A DNA stretch of 64,000 nt from JBFIHF01 sp964411125 (GTDB taxonomy: Bacteria > Myxococcota_A > Bradymonadia > Bradymonadales > Bradymonadaceae): the NCBI GenBank assembly GCA_964411125.1, contig CAYPJU010000002.1:1-64000 (forward strand). The letters run 5' to 3'. Shown here piece by piece: positions 36,350 to 45,264 of the stretch (the first letter of the stretch is position 1; each line of letters begins with the position of its first letter). Position numbers and translations under genes: made by a program. The notes beneath the pieces were generated by a model. It did no database searches. It had not been told where the DNA came from and was given only the letters and a program-made list of their open reading frames with translations.

Positions 36350-37591
36350 TCACAACTCCCAACCCCACACGATCTCGGCCACGTCGTTCGACAGGTCGAG
36401 CCCCCGCGGCGTCGCGGCGAACGACGACCCCACCCACGTCGCCAGACCTTCGTCTTCCAGCTCGGCCAGACGAGAAGCGAGAACGCCCCGATCCGCCCCC
36501 GGAAACTGGGCGACGAGCTCGTCGGCGTCCGTCGCGAGCCGCGTCCGAAGAGCGAGGAACAACCGCTCCCGCAGGTGAACGGATGCCCCGAGCTCTTCCA
36601 CCTCGCCGGTGTCGCCTCGGCTCTTGATGTAAGACTTTAAGTCTCGCCCGTTCGCGCGACGGCGGGCCACCCCCTCCGAGATCTCCAGACTGTGCGCCCC
36701 CAGCCCCACGCCGAGATACTCGTGCCCACGCCAGTAGCCGGTGTTGTGGACACTCTCGAACCCCCGCCGCGCGTAGTTGGATACCTCGTACCGCCACAGC
36801 CCCGCCCCCTCGAGCTGAGCGCCGAGCCGGTCGAACAACAGCGCTACGTCGTCCTCGTCCGGCAGGGCGAGATCCCCAGACGACGCCCGGCGGGAGAACA
36901 CCGTGTTCGGCTCGACCGTGAGTTGATACCCACTCACGTGCACCGGGCCCAACCGCAGCGCCGTCGCGACATCCCGGTCGAGCAAGGCCGAGTCGTGGGA
37001 CGGGCCTGCGAAGATGAGATCCAGATTCACCGCGAAGCCGGCAGCGATCGCCGACTCCACGGCGCGAACCGCTCGCTCCCCGTCGTGGTCGCGACCGAGC
37101 CGCTTCAGGTACGCATCATCGAACGACTGCACCCCCAGGCTCAACCGCGTGACCCCGCACGATCGCCACCCCTCGAGCTTCTCTTCGTCGATGTCGAGCG
37201 GGTTCGCCTCCAGCGTCACCTCGATCGGGGTGTACGCCTCCATCCGCTCGAAGATTCGCTCCATACTCTCGATGCGGACCGCCGACGGCGTGCCGCCACC
37301 GACGTAGATCGTCCGGACGTCGCGCCCGGCCAGCGCGATCTCCCGCGCGTCCCACTCCGCCAGGAGCGCCGTCACGTACTCGTCCTCAGGGATCGGATTG
37401 CGCACCGCGACGGCGAAGTCGCAGTATGGGCACAGCCGCCTACAAAACGGAATGTGTATGTAGATCCCCGCGGCGCGGTCCGGCCGGGGGAGGACGTCTT
37501 CGCGCTTCAGGGGGACGCCGCCGCTGCAGCGCCCGAACCGATCGGAATGTCCAGGCGCCCTTCCCTCGCCCGAACCTCCACCAGCTCCCAC
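36350..37591 (-). CDS. hemW: Radical SAM protein HemW (heme chaperone, coproporphyrinogen-oxidase-like)
   Basis: The CX3CX2C radical SAM motif (CRRLCPYC within IHIPFCRRLCPYCDF), GGGTPS, the LEANP motif and HNTGYW identify the HemW branch rather than true HemN, which lacks the HNxxYW motif. HemW delivers heme to respiratory enzymes. The start is unclear: no ATG, GTG or TTG lies between the upstream gene's stop and the family's conserved beginning, except a CTG at 37510 overlapping that stop. The nearest standard start is the GTG at 37591, inside the upstream gene, chosen here. An ATG at 37648 also exists. It directly follows the membrane protein gene on the same strand. Confidence 0.88.
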   Translation of the reverse strand: MGAGGGSGEGRAPGHSDRFGRCSGGVPLKREDVLPRPDRAAGIYIHIPFCRRLCPYCDFAVAVRNPIPEDEYVTALLAEWDAREIALAGRDVRTIYVGGGTPSAVRIESMERIFERMEAYTPIEVTLEANPLDIDEEKLEGWRSCGVTRLSLGVQSFDDAYLKRLGRDHDGERAVRAVESAIAAGFAVNLDLIFAGPSHDSALLDRDVATALRLGPVHVSGYQLTVEPNTVFSRRASSGDLALPDEDDVALLFDRLGAQLEGAGLWRYEVSNYARRGFESVHNTGYWRGHEYLGVGLGAHSLEISEGVARRRANGRDLKSYIKSRGDTGEVEELGASVHLRERLFLALRTRLATDADELVAQFPGADRGVLASRLAELEDEGLATWVGSSFAATPRGLDLSNDVAEIVWGWEL

Positions 37592-38025
37592 TTGATCTTG
37601 TCGTCGGCGAGCTGTGTCGGCTGCGGCTCGGTGGCGAGCGCCTCCCAAGCGCTCCGTCCCCAGGGCCGCGGAACCCAGAAGTAGTACCTGAAGTCCTCGG
37701 GGCGAAGCATGAGCCGCTCCCCTTCCGCGATCGTGTCGACCTTGAAGAGGTACTCCTTGTTCAAGACGATCCGGACGTTGGTCCAGTCGTCTCCCGACTC
37801 GTTTTCGAGAAAGAAAATCTGCTGATTCAGGGGATCGAGGCGTTCGAAACCGTGCGACGCTCCGAGCTCGTTCGACGCGTCTTCGGAGGTCCAGACCCAG
37901 GCGATGGTCGCGACGACGAGCGCCACGTAAACGCCGAGCGTCCCCAGCTTCTCCGCCTGATACCGGCCGCCCGACGAGAACGCCGCGAGCAGTCGGTCTC
38001 GGATGTCTTCGACCTGTGCCGCCAT
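37507..38025 (-). CDS. Single-pass membrane protein, unknown
   Basis: A 172-residue protein with an N-terminal cytosolic helix (residues 1-25), a transmembrane helix (about 27-45: LGVYVALVVATIAWVW) and a C-terminal extracytoplasmic domain of about 120 residues with beta-strand character (FFLENESGDDWTNVRIVLNKEYLF and DTIAEGERLMLRPEDFRYYFW). No family is recognised. Its 3' end overlaps the probable start region of hemW, so the two are transcribed and perhaps translated together. The shape suggests a small envelope protein, but nothing more can be said. Confidence 0.65.
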   Translation of the reverse strand: MAAQVEDIRDRLLAAFSSGGRYQAEKLGTLGVYVALVVATIAWVWTSEDASNELGASHGFERLDPLNQQIFFLENESGDDWTNVRIVLNKEYLFKVDTIAEGERLMLRPEDFRYYFWVPRPWGRSAWEALATEPQPTQLADDKIKWELVEVRAREGRLDIPIGSGAAAAASP

Positions 38026-38107
38026 ACGCCCGTTATAGCTCGGAATCCCTGATCGAAAAACCTCAATCCCAGTTTGTTGGTCTGCATCGAGCCGCCCCTC
38101 GCCTCGC

Positions 38108-38164
38108 TGACTGACCAGTCACCTTCGTGGCCCGCTTGACAAGGATTCATGCGCTCTCTATCAA
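38108..38164 (+). promoter_or_regulatory. Sigma-70 promoter with TetR-like operator ahead of the lipid operon
   Basis: TTGACA (38136-38141), exactly 17 bases, then TATCAA (38159-38164) is a near-consensus promoter. Fifteen bases upstream of the -35 is a perfect dyad TGACT-GACC-AGTCA (38108-38121), of the size and type bound by TetR-family regulators. The promoter stands 42 bases before the HAD phosphatase ATG. The dyad could place a repressor or activator next to the polymerase; the assignment is inferred from sequence alone. Confidence 0.6.
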
Positions 38165-38206
38165 TTCCAGCCTTGCCGACGACGAAATTTTCGATCTGTG
38201 TTGCAC

Positions 38207-38881
38207 ATGAATGAACCATCCCGAACCGCGGCGTTCTACGACGTCGACGGAACGCTGATAAAGACGAACGTCGTGCACGCGTACGCGTATTACGCCATCA
38301 ACGCCCCACGGATGGGCGACAAGCTCGCGCGCGCTGCCGGGCTGTTGGCGAGCCTCCCGCTCTACTGGGTCGCGGACAAATACGACCGCAAGTGGTTCAA
38401 CGACCAGTTCTACAAGAACTACGCCGGCTTCACCGAAGACCGCCTCATCGTCATCGGGGAAGAAGTGTTCCGAAACGTCATCAAACCGAACATCTTCGAC
38501 GGAGCTCGCGATCTCATCGAGCGCTCCCGCGCGCAGGGGCATCGGCAGGTCCTCGTCACCGGGGCCATCGATTACGTCACCGAGCCGCTCGCCGACTTCC
38601 TCGGCGTCGACGACTGGGTCGCGAACCGGCTCGAGATCAAGGACGGCGTCGCCACCGGACGCCTCATCCAACCGATGCTCGCCGGCGCCAACAAGGCGTC
38701 GTGGGTCCGAAAGTACGCCACGGAACACGGCCTCGACCTCGAGCGGTGCTTCGCTTACGCAGACAGCGGCAGCGACCTCCCGCTCCTCTCGATGGTCGGC
38801 AATCCGTGTGCGGTGAACCCCGACTTCAGCCTCAAAACTACGGCGCGCGCCTACCAGTGGCCGGTGCTCAACCTCGACTGA
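38207..38881 (+). CDS. HAD-IB family phosphatase
   Basis: A 224-residue HAD hydrolase of subfamily IB (as SerB and CicA/PlsC-associated phosphatases). The nucleophile and acid of motif I are D12 and D14 (YDVDGT); motif II is LVTGA; the motif III Lys precedes the C-terminal motif IV-like ADSGSDLPLL. The ATG at 38207 is chosen over GTG 38198 and TTG 38201. It is the first gene of the lipid operon, 11 bases ahead of the LarA-like gene. In that context a phosphatidate or acylglycerol-phosphate phosphatase role is plausible, since the big fusion downstream carries an acylglycerolphosphate acyltransferase domain. Confidence 0.9.
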   Translation: MNEPSRTAAFYDVDGTLIKTNVVHAYAYYAINAPRMGDKLARAAGLLASLPLYWVADKYDRKWFNDQFYKNYAGFTEDRLIVIGEEVFRNVIKPNIFDGARDLIERSRAQGHRQVLVTGAIDYVTEPLADFLGVDDWVANRLEIKDGVATGRLIQPMLAGANKASWVRKYATEHGLDLERCFAYADSGSDLPLLSMVGNPCAVNPDFSLKTTARAYQWPVLNLD

Positions 38882-38892
38882 TCAGGACGATC

Positions 38893-40482
38893 ATGGAAGA
38901 CGTCAAAACGCAGAACGTCGTGTACCTCGACGAGGATTCGGCCCCCCGTTACCTGCACTACGCTGAGGATTTTCTCCTCCACAAGTTCCCCGCGGGCACC
39001 CGCGTTCTCTATCCGAACGCGCCGATGAAGCCGATCCCCCATCGCAAGGCCGCGATTCGCCAGGCGCTGAACAAGCCGCACGGTTGCGATCCGCTCTTCG
39101 CTCAGCTCGAGCCGGGGATGAAGGTCACGATCGCGATCGACGACATCTCCGTGCCCCTGCCGCCGATGAAGACGCCCGACATTCGGCAGGAGATGCTCGA
39201 AGTCATCATCGAGATGCTGATCGACCACGGGGTCGAAGACTTCGAGATGATCATCGCGCTTGCGCTGCATCGTCGCATGACGGCCGCGGAGATCGAGCGA
39301 ATGGTCGGGCCGAAGATCTTCGCCGATTACTACCCCGACCGCCTCTACAACATGGACGCCGAAGATCAGGATCAGATGGTGATCCTCGGAGAGACGGACC
39401 AGGGCGAAGAGGTCGAGATCGTGAGGAGGGCCGCGGAGAGCGATCTCCTGATCTACGTGAACATCAACTTCGTGCCGATGAACGGCGGCTTCAAATCGAT
39501 CGGGACGGGGCTGTCGGGCTACCGCGGCATCCGTCACCATCACAACCCCGAGACGATCCGGAAGTCCAACTCGTACATGGACCCCGAGAAGTCGGCGCTC
39601 TACTCGTCGAACGAGCGGATGGGGCGAATGATCAACGAGAAGTTGAACGTCTTTCACATCGAAACGACGCTCAACAACAAGATGTACGACGACTCGCTCA
39701 TGTTCCTCGCGGGTAACGAGGACAATTGGTCGGCGGCGGACTGGGCGAAGTTCAAATCGCTGCAGTTCACGCTGAAGAAGCTCCCGCGCGGGATGAAGCG
39801 GACCGTGTTCCACAAGATTCCGGCGGACTACGGACTCCTCAGCGTCAATGCCGGAAAGACCGAACCGGTCCACGAGCGGACGCTCGAGAAATGCTGGCAA
39901 CAGCACCTGGTGAAGGTGAAGGGGCAGGCGGACGTCGTCGTCTACGGCATCCCGTTCGAGAGCCCTTACAACGTCAACTCGATCCTCAACCCGCTCCTCG
40001 TGCGGGTGATGGCCCTCGGGTACTTCTTCAACATGTACCGGAACAATCCGCTCGTGAAGAAGGACGGGACGATCATCATCACCCACCCGTGCTACGACCT
40101 GTTCGACCCCGAGCATCACCCGAGCTACATCGAGTTCTTCAACCGGTGCCTGCCCGAAACGCGAGATTCCAAACGGCTCGCGCACCACTGGGAAGAGGAG
40201 TTCGCCTACAACCCGAACTACGTCGAGATGTACCGTCGCGGGAACGCCTACCACGGCGTCCACCCGTTCTACATGTGGTACTGGGCGGAGAACGGACAGC
40301 AACACGTCGGCCGCGTCATCGTCGTCGGGGCCGAGAACGATCACGTCCCCGAACGTCTCGGATGGCTGAGCGCAGCGACGATGGACGAAGCGCTCGAGAT
40401 GGCACGTGATTTTCACGGGCCCGATCCCGAGATCACGCTCATGCATCACCCGCCGTTCCTCGTCGCGGACGTCGAGGTCTAA
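38893..40482 (+). CDS. LarA-like (lactate racemase domain, DUF2088) protein, divergent active site
   Basis: A 529-residue protein starting at the ATG at 38893 (AGGA 5 bases upstream). The frame is open well upstream, but there it only crosses the HAD gene. The N-terminal half matches the LarA/DUF2088 plan: DDISVPLPP for the DDxTRP motif, ALHRRMTAAEIERMVG for the GTHRxM segment (His 126), and GGFKSIGTG (Lys 201) for the Lys that holds the nickel-pincer cofactor, followed by a triple His at 215-217. The PH pair that supplies the second catalytic His of LarA is replaced by PM. So it may racemise or epimerise a different 2-hydroxy or thiol-adduct substrate, or not be a racemase. No larB/larC/larE cofactor genes are in the window. 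It stands between a phosphatase and the acyl reductase/ligase fusion, which points to a lipid-linked substrate. Confidence 0.8.
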   Translation: MEDVKTQNVVYLDEDSAPRYLHYAEDFLLHKFPAGTRVLYPNAPMKPIPHRKAAIRQALNKPHGCDPLFAQLEPGMKVTIAIDDISVPLPPMKTPDIRQEMLEVIIEMLIDHGVEDFEMIIALALHRRMTAAEIERMVGPKIFADYYPDRLYNMDAEDQDQMVILGETDQGEEVEIVRRAAESDLLIYVNINFVPMNGGFKSIGTGLSGYRGIRHHHNPETIRKSNSYMDPEKSALYSSNERMGRMINEKLNVFHIETTLNNKMYDDSLMFLAGNEDNWSAADWAKFKSLQFTLKKLPRGMKRTVFHKIPADYGLLSVNAGKTEPVHERTLEKCWQQHLVKVKGQADVVVYGIPFESPYNVNSILNPLLVRVMALGYFFNMYRNNPLVKKDGTIIITHPCYDLFDPEHHPSYIEFFNRCLPETRDSKRLAHHWEEEFAYNPNYVEMYRRGNAYHGVHPFYMWYWAENGQQHVGRVIVVGAENDHVPERLGWLSAATMDEALEMARDFHGPDPEITLMHHPPFLVADVEV

Positions 40483-40539
40483 CAAGGATCGTTGAACCGT
40501 GGGGAGCCATGAAGCCCCCCACAAGCACCGGCAGAATTC

Positions 40540-43500
40540 ATGGTCAGCAAGTCGAACGGAAGCGCCCCACACACCACCGAGAACGAACTCCCGCCGGAGG
40601 TGACACTCGACGTACGCGAGGCGCTGCGCGGGCGTCGTATCCTTCTGACCGGCGCGACCGGATTCCTGGGGAAGGTATTCGCCTCGTTCCTGCTGCGGTA
40701 CCACCCCGACATCGAGCAGCTCTATCTCGTGATCCGGCCTCGCCGGAACGAGACCGCGATCGACCGTTTCCAGGCCGAGCTCGTCGATTCGCCCGCTTTC
40801 GATCCGCTGCGAGAGACCTGGTCCGACGGGCTCGCCGAATTCCTCACCGAGAAGGTCACCGTCCTCGCCGGCGACATCACCGACGAGAACATGGGGCTCA
40901 GCGAGGACGACGCCCGCGCGATCTCGGCGACCCTCGACCTGTTCGTCAACTCCGCCGGCCTCACGAACTTCAACCCGAACCTGTTCAGTGCGCTCGACAT
41001 CAACACGTTGAGTTCCAACCGAATCCTGGACTTCATCCGCCTCGGTGGCTCACGCGCGAAGTTGCTGCACATCTCCACCGCGTTCGTCGCGGGACGTCGT
41101 CACGAACCGTCGCTCGAGGAGGTGCCGACGCCTCTGCGGTACCCAGCGTACGACGAGCTGCAGGCGCCGTTCGACGCCGAGCGAGAGATTGAAGACTGCT
41201 TCCGGATGATCGACCACGTCGAAGGACTGGCGCGCGACCAGGAGCGACAAACCCTCTTCGCCCGCGAAGCGCGCGAAGCACTTCGCAAAGCGAACCGCGA
41301 CCCCGACGATCCCAACGAGCTCGAGCCCGCGATCGACGAAGTTCGGCGCGCCTGGGTGAAGCGCCGCCTCTCGCTCGACGGCCGCGAGCGCGCCTCGCAC
41401 TGGGGCTGGGTCAACATCTACACGTACACCAAGTCGCTCGGTGAACGCCTCATCGTCGACGGAGCCGGTAGCGACATCGATTACTCCCTCGTCCGTCCGG
41501 CGATCATCGAGAGTGCCATCTCGTACCCGCGGCCCGGATGGAACGAGGGGATGAACACCACCGCGCCCATCTGCTACCTCAGCTACAAAGGGCACCGTTT
41601 CATCCCGACGAAGAGCGACGTCGTGCTCGACATCCTGCCGATCGACATGACCGTCGGAGCGATGTGCACGATCGGCGCCGCGCTGCTGTCGAAGCAGCAT
41701 CACGAGGTCTACCATCTGGGCTCGAGTGACCTGAACGAGATGCCGATGCACCGCATCGTCGAGCTCACGACCCTTGGTACGCGACGCCTCGTCGACCGCG
41801 ACACGCATCGAAATCCGATCGAGAAGGTCTTCATGAAGTCCCTGGATTCCGTCCCGGTCTCCAAGGGCACCTTCGATCGGCAGTCACTCCCCGGCTTCGC
41901 AAAAGCCGCGCGCGGCCTCGGAAACCTCCTCTCGAAAGTCCCCAAGAAGCAGCTCGGAGGCGTCGGAAAGGCGCTCGCCGGCGTGGAGAAGTCGGCGAAC
42001 AAGATCGAGAAGCTCGCCAGCACAGGGGAGAAGATCTTCGAGATCTTCCTGCCGTTCATCCACGACAACCACTACACGTTCCGCGCCCGGAACATCGGGG
42101 CCCTAGCCCAGGGACTCCCCGCGGACCAGTTCGAGGCGTACGGTTTTCCGATTCAGGATCTCGACTGGCGCGATTACTGGCTCGGGATTCACATCCCCGG
42201 CCTCTACGAGCACGTCTTCCCCTTCCTCGAAGAGAAGCTTCGCGCCACCACCAGCGAGAGCTGGAGCTGGGACGACCTCGTCGCGATGTTCGACGCGAGC
42301 ACGAAGAACTACGCGGACCGCGTCGCGCTCCGACATCACGACGGTGGGATCACCGAGCGCTGGACCTACGCCCAACTCCAGGACCACGCCCGACGAGGCG
42401 CGGCGGCCCTCGGAGCACGCGGCATCACGCCCGGACACACGGTGATGCTCCTCTCCGAGAACCGCCCGCAGTGGGGGATGAGCTACTTCGCGATCTTGAA
42501 GGCGGGCGCCACCGCGGTGCCCGTCGACCCCGAATCGGCAACCGACCACATCGCCCGTATCGCCAGGACCGCGAACGTTTCCGCCGTCGTCGCGAGCCGC
42601 GCAGTCCTGGACGACATCGGTGAGGAGCTCGCCGCCGAGTTCGAAGCTGCGGGGGTCGAACCGACCATCTTCTCGTTCGACTCGCTCTTCGCGCTCTCGC
42701 TGACCGCGGACGACGCGAGCGACACGTCGGTCGGGCCCGCACGTCCGGCACAGCTCGTGAAGCCGACGCTCGACGAAGAGGTCGCGAGCCTCATCTTCAC
42801 GTCCGGCACCACCGGTGTCCCCAAGGGCGTGATGCTCAGCCACGACAACTTCACGTCGCTGCTCGGTTCGCTCGAAGGCATTTTCCGCATCTCCGAGCGC
42901 GACGGCTTTCTCTCGGTTCTTCCGCTCCACCACACCTTCGAGTTCACCGCCGGGTTCCTGATGCCGCTCTCCAAGGGCGCGTCGGTGACCTATCTCGAAG
43001 AGATGTCCGGGGAAGAGCTGCGCAGCGCGATGACCTCCACGAAGGTCACGGCTCTCATCGGCGTCCCGGCCTTGTGGCAGTTGTTGCACCGGCGAATCGA
43101 GCAGAACGTCGCCTCCGGCTCACCGGCGCGCAAGTGGCTGTTCGAGCGGATGCTCTCGATGAACTCCATGTTGCGACGGCGCTTCGGCGTCAACCTGGGG
43201 CCGATGCTCTTCGCACCCGTTCATCAGATCTTCGGCGGCCGCATGCGCTACATGGTGTCGGGGGCGTCCGCCCTCCCCTCCGAGGTCCTCGAAGCGTTCT
43301 ATGGCCTCGGGTTCGATCTCTACGAAGGGTATGGCCTCACCGAGGCAGCCCCTGTCCTCACGGTCAACCGACCTTCCGACGGTATCGTCGCAGGGTCGGT
43401 CGGCAAGCCTCTCCCTGGCATCGAGGTCGAGATTCGAGACGCCGACGAAGACGGCGTCGGCGAGATCGTCGCGCGCGGCAACAACGTCATGCTCGGGTAC

Positions 43501-45264
43501 TACCAGAACGACGAGGAGACCGGTCGCGCGCTGCGTGACGGCTGGCTCCACACCGGCGACCTCGGCAAGATCGATCGAAAGGGACGCCTCTCCATCGTCG
43601 GTCGATCCAAAGAGATCATCGTCACCGCGGGCGGGAAGAACGTCTATCCGGACGAGCTCGAGGACATCTACGGCGCATGTCCGGAGGTCGAAGAGATCTC
43701 CGTCGTCGGTCTCCCCGACGGGCAGGGATCAGAACGCGTGGCGGCGCTCGTCCGTCCCACCGTCCCCGAAGACGCCGACCCGACGGAGGTCGCCGAAATC
43801 CGGCAGAGAATCAGGGAGTGGATCCGGGTCGAGGGACAGCGAGTTGCCTCTCACAACCGCATCGGCGTCCTGAAGTTCTGGGACGACGAATTCCCGCGCA
43901 CCGCCACACGAAAGGTCGTACGAAAGGAGATCGTCGCCATCCTCGAACGCCTGCAGGCCGCCCAGGCCGACGGCGATGCCGAACAGACGTGGCTCTCCAC
44001 CATCGTCGCCCAGCTCGCCGGCGCAGACCCGGCCCGCGTGCACGACGACGCTCACTTCTCGGACGACCTCGGGTTCGACAGCCTGATGAGCGTGGAACTC
44101 GCTTCCCTGTTGGCCGAACGCGACATCCACCTCACCCCCGGTCAGCTCGCCAGAATCCACACCTTCGGGGAGCTGCGCCGTGTCGCGGAGGAAGGAGAAG
44201 CCGTGGGAGCCATGGTGCGCCACACCACGTCCGAGCGCGTCGACGAACTCCCCATCCCCTCGCCCGTGGCCTCGTTCGGGAAGAGATTCCTGCACAATGC
44301 ACAGATGCGGGCGTACAGCGACCTCTTCGACGTCGAGGTCTTCGGACGAGCGAACATCCCGCATCACGACCCGAACGTCATCGTCGTCGCCAACCACGCG
44401 AGCCACCTCGACATGGGGCTCGTCAAATACGCCCTGGGCGACTTCGGACGCGACATTCGCGCCCTCGCTGCTGCCGACTACTTCTTCAGCAACACGGCCC
44501 GAAAGACCTACTTCAAGAACTTCACGAACCTCATCCCCGTCGAACGCGCCGGCACCCCCGATGTCGCCCTCAAGGGCGCCGTCGAGTCGCTCCGCGCAGG
44601 CGAAACTCTCCTCATGTTCCCCGAGGGGACGCGCGCCGGAGACGGGAAGCTTCGGGAGTTCCGCCGCGGCCTCGGCTACCTCGTCACGAGCCAGCGAGTC
44701 AGCGTCCTCCCGGTATACATCGATGGCACCCACCGCGCCCTCCCCAAGGGGCAATCCCTTCCCAACCCGATGCACCGAAAGCTTCGCGTTCGTATCGGTG
44801 AGCCCATCGACGCCTGGACGCTCCTCTCCGAGGCCAAAGAGAACGGACTCGGCGAGGGAGAAACCTGGGACTTCGTCGCACGCCGGGCCTACGAAGCGGT
44901 CGAGAAGCTCAGCAAGGTCGGTGAGCCCCGCGAGCCGACCGCCCTCGAGCCGATCTTCGAAGAGCTCCACGGAAAGTTCGAGGCCGACCAGGTCGACACT
45001 CCGGTCAGCTTCTACTTCAGCCTCGGCCAGGTCGACGATCAGAAGTGGACCGTCATCGTCGACCCGCAGAGCTGTGTCATCCAGAACGGCAAGCCGAGCG
45101 GCGGGAGCGCGGATTGCGTCGTCAAGACGAGCCCCGACGTCTTCCGTCGAATCGTCCAGGAGAGCTACATCCCCTCGTTCGACGAGTTCATGAACGGGAC
45201 GATCAAGACCAACTCTCCCGACCTCCTGATGCGGTTCCAGTCCGTCTTCGGTCTACAACGATGA
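40540..45264 (+). CDS. Five-domain fusion: fatty acyl reductase - AMP-ligase - carrier protein - PlsC acyltransferase - SCP2
   Basis: A 1574-residue megaenzyme. Domains in order: fatty acyl-CoA reductase/male-sterility-type SDR (about 28-400; GATGFLG near 40, YTYTK at 294-298); a helical linker; an acyl-AMP ligase (about 570-1110; TSGTTGVPKG near 753 and YEGYGLTEAAP); a phosphopantetheine carrier domain (Ser 1181 in LGFDSLMS); a PlsC-type 1-acylglycerol-phosphate acyltransferase (about 1260-1450; NHASHLD near 1284 and FPEGTRAG near 1360); and a C-terminal SCP2 lipid-binding domain (about 1470-1574). Activation, carrier loading, reduction and transfer of one fatty acyl group could thus occur on one chain. 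The ATG at 40540 has no Shine-Dalgarno; the frame is closed upstream by a TGA. Stop overlaps the next start (ATGA). Confidence 0.93.
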   Translation: MVSKSNGSAPHTTENELPPEVTLDVREALRGRRILLTGATGFLGKVFASFLLRYHPDIEQLYLVIRPRRNETAIDRFQAELVDSPAFDPLRETWSDGLAEFLTEKVTVLAGDITDENMGLSEDDARAISATLDLFVNSAGLTNFNPNLFSALDINTLSSNRILDFIRLGGSRAKLLHISTAFVAGRRHEPSLEEVPTPLRYPAYDELQAPFDAEREIEDCFRMIDHVEGLARDQERQTLFAREAREALRKANRDPDDPNELEPAIDEVRRAWVKRRLSLDGRERASHWGWVNIYTYTKSLGERLIVDGAGSDIDYSLVRPAIIESAISYPRPGWNEGMNTTAPICYLSYKGHRFIPTKSDVVLDILPIDMTVGAMCTIGAALLSKQHHEVYHLGSSDLNEMPMHRIVELTTLGTRRLVDRDTHRNPIEKVFMKSLDSVPVSKGTFDRQSLPGFAKAARGLGNLLSKVPKKQLGGVGKALAGVEKSANKIEKLASTGEKIFEIFLPFIHDNHYTFRARNIGALAQGLPADQFEAYGFPIQDLDWRDYWLGIHIPGLYEHVFPFLEEKLRATTSESWSWDDLVAMFDASTKNYADRVALRHHDGGITERWTYAQLQDHARRGAAALGARGITPGHTVMLLSENRPQWGMSYFAILKAGATAVPVDPESATDHIARIARTANVSAVVASRAVLDDIGEELAAEFEAAGVEPTIFSFDSLFALSLTADDASDTSVGPARPAQLVKPTLDEEVASLIFTSGTTGVPKGVMLSHDNFTSLLGSLEGIFRISERDGFLSVLPLHHTFEFTAGFLMPLSKGASVTYLEEMSGEELRSAMTSTKVTALIGVPALWQLLHRRIEQNVASGSPARKWLFERMLSMNSMLRRRFGVNLGPMLFAPVHQIFGGRMRYMVSGASALPSEVLEAFYGLGFDLYEGYGLTEAAPVLTVNRPSDGIVAGSVGKPLPGIEVEIRDADEDGVGEIVARGNNVMLGYYQNDEETGRALRDGWLHTGDLGKIDRKGRLSIVGRSKEIIVTAGGKNVYPDELEDIYGACPEVEEISVVGLPDGQGSERVAALVRPTVPEDADPTEVAEIRQRIREWIRVEGQRVASHNRIGVLKFWDDEFPRTATRKVVRKEIVAILERLQAAQADGDAEQTWLSTIVAQLAGADPARVHDDAHFSDDLGFDSLMSVELASLLAERDIHLTPGQLARIHTFGELRRVAEEGEAVGAMVRHTTSERVDELPIPSPVASFGKRFLHNAQMRAYSDLFDVEVFGRANIPHHDPNVIVVANHASHLDMGLVKYALGDFGRDIRALAAADYFFSNTARKTYFKNFTNLIPVERAGTPDVALKGAVESLRAGETLLMFPEGTRAGDGKLREFRRGLGYLVTSQRVSVLPVYIDGTHRALPKGQSLPNPMHRKLRVRIGEPIDAWTLLSEAKENGLGEGETWDFVARRAYEAVEKLSKVGEPREPTALEPIFEELHGKFEADQVDTPVSFYFSLGQVDDQKWTVIVDPQSCVIQNGKPSGGSADCVVKTSPDVFRRIVQESYIPSFDEFMNGTIKTNSPDLLMRFQSVFGLQR

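Noticed and set aside
40509..41192. Strong GGGGAG plus ATG 31 bases before the fusion enzyme, opening a 227-codon frame
   Set aside because: The frame is shifted relative to the clearly conserved reductase domain and encodes Arg/Pro-rich shadow sequence. It may lower initiation at the true start, but nothing supports a protein.
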